From Prevotella sp. (GTDB taxonomy: Bacteria; Bacteroidota; Bacteroidia; Bacteroidales; Dysgonomonadaceae): DNA of 8,446 bases. The stretch covers positions 1 to 8,446 of the forward strand of contig JAISES010000049.1 in assembly GCA_031263965.1 (NCBI GenBank), in the 5' to 3' direction. A program made the position numbers and the translations under genes. Of the stretch, positions 6,680 to 8,446 are shown in pieces (position 1 is the first letter of the stretch; the number at the start of each line of letters is the position of its first letter). The notes under the pieces are model-generated. The model was not told where the DNA came from, searched no databases, and saw only the letters and a list, made by a program, of their open reading frames with translations.

Positions 6680-6898
6680 ATGGCCCTGCAAATGCTGGCC
6701 GGAACCTACAATACAGAGTTCCGCATCATGAACGTGGAACCCCAACCTAATCCTGACCAGGATGCTGATCTCAACAAGACATCCACATATGGCTTGATGG
6801 ATAATCCTACCGGTATTTCCGTTTCCGCGCGCGACACGCTGCGCGTGTTTGTCAGCGGTCTGTCGTCCACTTGCTACACCTACGCCGCACAACCGTAA
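6680..6898 (+). pseudogene. M60-like (enhancin-type) metallopeptidase, N-terminal-side fragment
   Basis: The 72-codon fragment contains ALQMLAGTYNTEFR, then a proline/aspartate-rich linker and TSTYGLMDNPTGISVSARDTL. This resembles the stretch entering the M60-like peptidase domain of Bacteroidota proteins, where a TGI-(Y/S)V-G-(E/D) segment follows such a linker. The signal peptide and N-terminal domains expected before it are missing: stop codons and AT-rich DNA lie immediately upstream, and base composition rises abruptly near 6675. The frame ends at TAA 6896-6898 after CYTYAAQP, which does not look like family sequence. The matching C-terminal part continues in another frame from about 6888. 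Secreted M60 peptidases of gut Bacteroidota cleave mucin-type glycoproteins; this fragment cannot be active. Confidence 0.6.
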
Positions 6899-8009
6899 CG
6901 ATGACAACGCCCACCTCTTCCACCAGTTAGTCCCTTTCTGGCAACTCTACCTCTATTTGGACAACGTCTTGGGCAAGACCGGCACACACAAGGCAAGCTT
7001 CTACGAAGATATTTACGAACACTACCGCAAAAACGACGCTACTGTCGGCACCCGTACCGACGGCCAGCACCAGCTTTACTTCGTGGAACTGGTCTGCAAG
7101 ACGGCTAACCTCGACCTCTCGGACTTCTTCCTGAAGACAGGATTCCTGCAACCGTATTCCGCAGGCAACTTCCTCGTGAGCCAGGCCATGGTGGACGCTA
7201 CGCTTGCCAAGATAAAAATCTATCCTCGCCCGGAACAACAAGCTTTTGAGTACATTACGGATGCCAACGTCGGCATCTTCAAGCAGAAACTTCCCTTACA
7301 GACAGGTGGTGAAACGGAAGTGAACAAGAACGGGAAACTAACCACTCCACCCACAGGGTGGACCAACGCCGTAGCCTTCGAAGTACGCGAAAACAGTGCG
7401 GACGGAGCCATCAAGTGCGTGTTTACTGCCGACAACGGCATCACGTCGCAGTCTTTCAGCGGCAACGGCTTTACGTTCCATCCATCGGCAGGACATCACC
7501 TGTATGCCGTGGCGCATGATGGTGAGCGCCGCGAAGTGCCCGTATCGGTGGCAGGCAGCACGCTCACCCCGCCGGAATTCACCATCGCGGTTGGAAGCAA
7601 AGTACTGTATCTCAATCCAGTCTTGAAGACCAGCGATACATGGAATCTCGAACTCTCCACTACCTGGACAGCCGAGAACCACATCGGACAGTGGGGATCG
7701 CCCTTGCTTGCTTCCGATGAAGAACCCGGCAAGGACGGCAAAGATCAAAAGTTCCAATACTGGTGGAATGCACCCGACAACAAGGGTGGAGAGGTCTCCT
7801 TCAACAACAATACCGCCTCCTTCCCACGTCCGTCCGTGCCTGTCACTTTTGTATTCACACTTGAGAGTGAAGGTGATGGAAACATCTATATCACGCTGAA
7901 AGTAAACGGTAATGTAGTTGACAATCGCCATCGTATCGAAGGCATGGAAGAACTGGCTCTGGTGAGCAAGAATACGAATTATGAAATGCAAGGTAAACTG
8001 AACAAATAA
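6849..8009 (+). pseudogene. M60-like metallopeptidase, C-terminal fragment lacking the zinc site
   Basis: The open frame is 386 codons, but its only upstream start is a TTG inside the preceding fragment, and residues 1-13 are probably out-of-frame noise. From about residue 14 it reads as family sequence: HLFHQLVPFWQLYLYL, then FYEDIYEHYR, then QLYFVELVCKTANLDLSDFF with TGFL. This is the pattern of the C-terminal part of an M60-like peptidase domain. No HExxH zinc motif occurs in either fragment, so the catalytic middle of the domain (I estimate 200 residues or more) is gone, along with a frame change. After about residue 120 comes an Ig-like region (TNAVAFEVRENSADG onward), then a beta-rich C-terminal domain (about 250-386) that could bind carbohydrate. 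GC is clearly higher than in the flanks (34/60 at 7441-7500 against 21/60 at 1621-1680), with many AAC, ACC, GAC and CTC codons. I infer a laterally acquired, decayed gene. Confidence 0.62.
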
Positions 8010-8128
8010 AAGTGTTACCTTTATCGGTTTATCCTCTGAAACTTTGTATGATTTAGAGCTGATTTTTAGAAATTTTAAATAATTGTAATGTGAAGAAATT
8101 GTCAATATACCTGTCTGAGCCTGAAAGG

Positions 8129-8209
8129 CGAAGCAATCCGGAAATTGCCTGATTAGCGGTAGGGGCAGTCCTTTGTGACTACCCGAAAAGATACAACCGG
8201 ATTGCTTCG
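8129..8209. repeat. REP/BIME-like element with 13-bp inverted ends
   Basis: CGAAGCAATCCGG (8129-8141) and CCGGATTGCTTCG (8197-8209) are perfect inverted repeats 55 bases apart. Nested inside, GGG-C-AGTC (8163-8170) and GACT-A-CCC (8177-8184) form a smaller hairpin with one mismatch. To the right, GGGTAAACCCTCGCAATGACGA continues the pattern (GGG/CCC). The words ATTGCTTCG and CTCGCAATGACG are known to me as a widespread bacterial intergenic repeat motif; which family applies here needs a database comparison. Confidence 0.65.
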
Positions 8210-8268
8210 GGTAAACCCTCGCAATGACGAGAAAGAGAAAGTCAAAGCGGGCGCATAAAGCATTTTTG

Positions 8269-8298
8269 GTTCCTTTTGCTGCTTAGAACAAAAGGAAC
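8269..8298. repeat. Inverted repeat, 10-bp arms
   Basis: GTTCCTTTTG (8269-8278) and CAAAAGGAAC (8289-8298) are perfect inverted arms with a 10-base loop. It directly abuts the next hairpin with no gap. A similar string is common between Bacteroidota genes, as I recall. Confidence 0.65.
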
Positions 8299-8321
8299 GC
8301 AAGCAATCTGTGATTGCTTGC
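8299..8321. repeat. Perfect 10-bp hairpin with 3-base loop
   Basis: GCAAGCAATC (8299-8308) and GATTGCTTGC (8312-8321) are perfect arms around TGT. The arm shares AAGCAATC with the 13-bp arm at 8129-8141, suggesting a related module. No T-run follows, so it is not a typical terminator. It ends 41 bases before the next start codon and could end up in that gene's leader. Confidence 0.65.
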
Positions 8322-8362
8322 AGAAGAAAGAATATGGGATGATACTGTTTAAATGATTTCAA

Positions 8363-8446
8363 ATGAGAACAATATTTTTGTTTATCGCTGCATTACTGAC
8401 CATCAATCAGGGTGCCGCAGCACAGGAAAAAACAGATGAACCGTCT
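8363..8446 (+). CDS. 5' end of an exported protein, cut by the window edge
   Basis: ATG at 8363 opens 28 codons that run off the end. The product begins MRTIFLFIAALLTINQGAAA, followed by QEKTDEPS: an arginine near the start, a hydrophobic core and an AAA-Q signal peptidase I site, so the mature protein probably starts at about residue 21 (Gln). There is no cysteine at the cleavage site, so it is not a lipoprotein by sequence. Its function cannot be told from this much. An in-frame stop precedes the ATG region and no other start fits. The hairpin at 8299-8321 lies just upstream. Confidence 0.65.
   Translation, partial: MRTIFLFIAALLTINQGAAAQEKTDEPS

Larger units (their letters stand above)
8010..8362. 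other. Gene-free stretch with clustered inverted repeats
   Basis: This 353-base gap between the M60 relic and the next gene starts AT-rich (8010-8110), with nothing recognisable. It then holds three inverted repeats in about 200 bases (8129-8209, 8269-8298, 8299-8321). No coding frame on either strand is supported; no TAnnTTTG box was found just upstream of the gene at 8363. Confidence 0.6.

Noticed and set aside
7338..8105. A 255-codon minus-strand open frame opposite the M60 relic
   Set aside because: It is the antisense shadow of the GC-rich relic. Its composition is odd, its start lies in AT-rich spacer, and no recognisable domain is seen.
8299..8321. Intrinsic terminator
   Set aside because: The stem is strong, but no T-run follows on either strand, and the sequence relates to neighbouring repeat arms.

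Overview
The window looks like chromosomal DNA from a Bacteroidota bacterium, most likely a low-GC member of the order Bacteroidales (a Dysgonomonas-like genus would fit, but this is a guess). The reasons are the protein families (a secreted DUF3857/transglutaminase-like protein, a PMCA-type calcium ATPase, an M60-like peptidase remnant, an ECF sigma remnant), weak ribosome binding sites, and two promoter -7 boxes matching the Bacteroidota consensus TAnnTTTG.

Layout. 16-1905 (+) encodes a complete exported DUF3857/transglutaminase-like protein. 2096-5017 (+) encodes a complete P-type Ca2+ ATPase with all catalytic motifs intact and an enlarged region between M3 and M4. A short tandem repeat follows (5066-5106). 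5144-5791 (-) encodes a GNAT-family N-acetyltransferase, convergent with the ATPase. The window then becomes a run of repeats and gene debris. There is a roughly 200-bp imperfect palindrome (5867-6067), a decayed ECF sigma factor region 4 (6204-6419), a cluster of REP-like hairpins (6457-6636), and a clearly more GC-rich relic of an M60-like (enhancin-type) metallopeptidase (6680-8009). The relic has lost its N-terminus and its zinc-binding core. Beyond it lies a second cluster of inverted repeats (8129-8321). At 8363 a new exported protein starts and runs off the window.

Function. The three intact genes do not form an obvious pathway: one periplasmic or cell-envelope protein, one inner-membrane ion pump and one cytoplasmic acetyltransferase, the last two each with a promoter-like -7 box of its own. 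No anti-sigma factor, SusC/D pair or transposase remains beside the sigma and M60 relics. I find no RNA genes, CRISPR array or intact mobile element.

The most noteworthy observation is a three-copy intergenic repeat. One copy lies just upstream of the ATPase promoter. Two further copies face each other 4 kb away, around a perfect GGTTTAGC/GCTAAACC hairpin. I do not recognise this family. I see no convincing new multi-gene system here.
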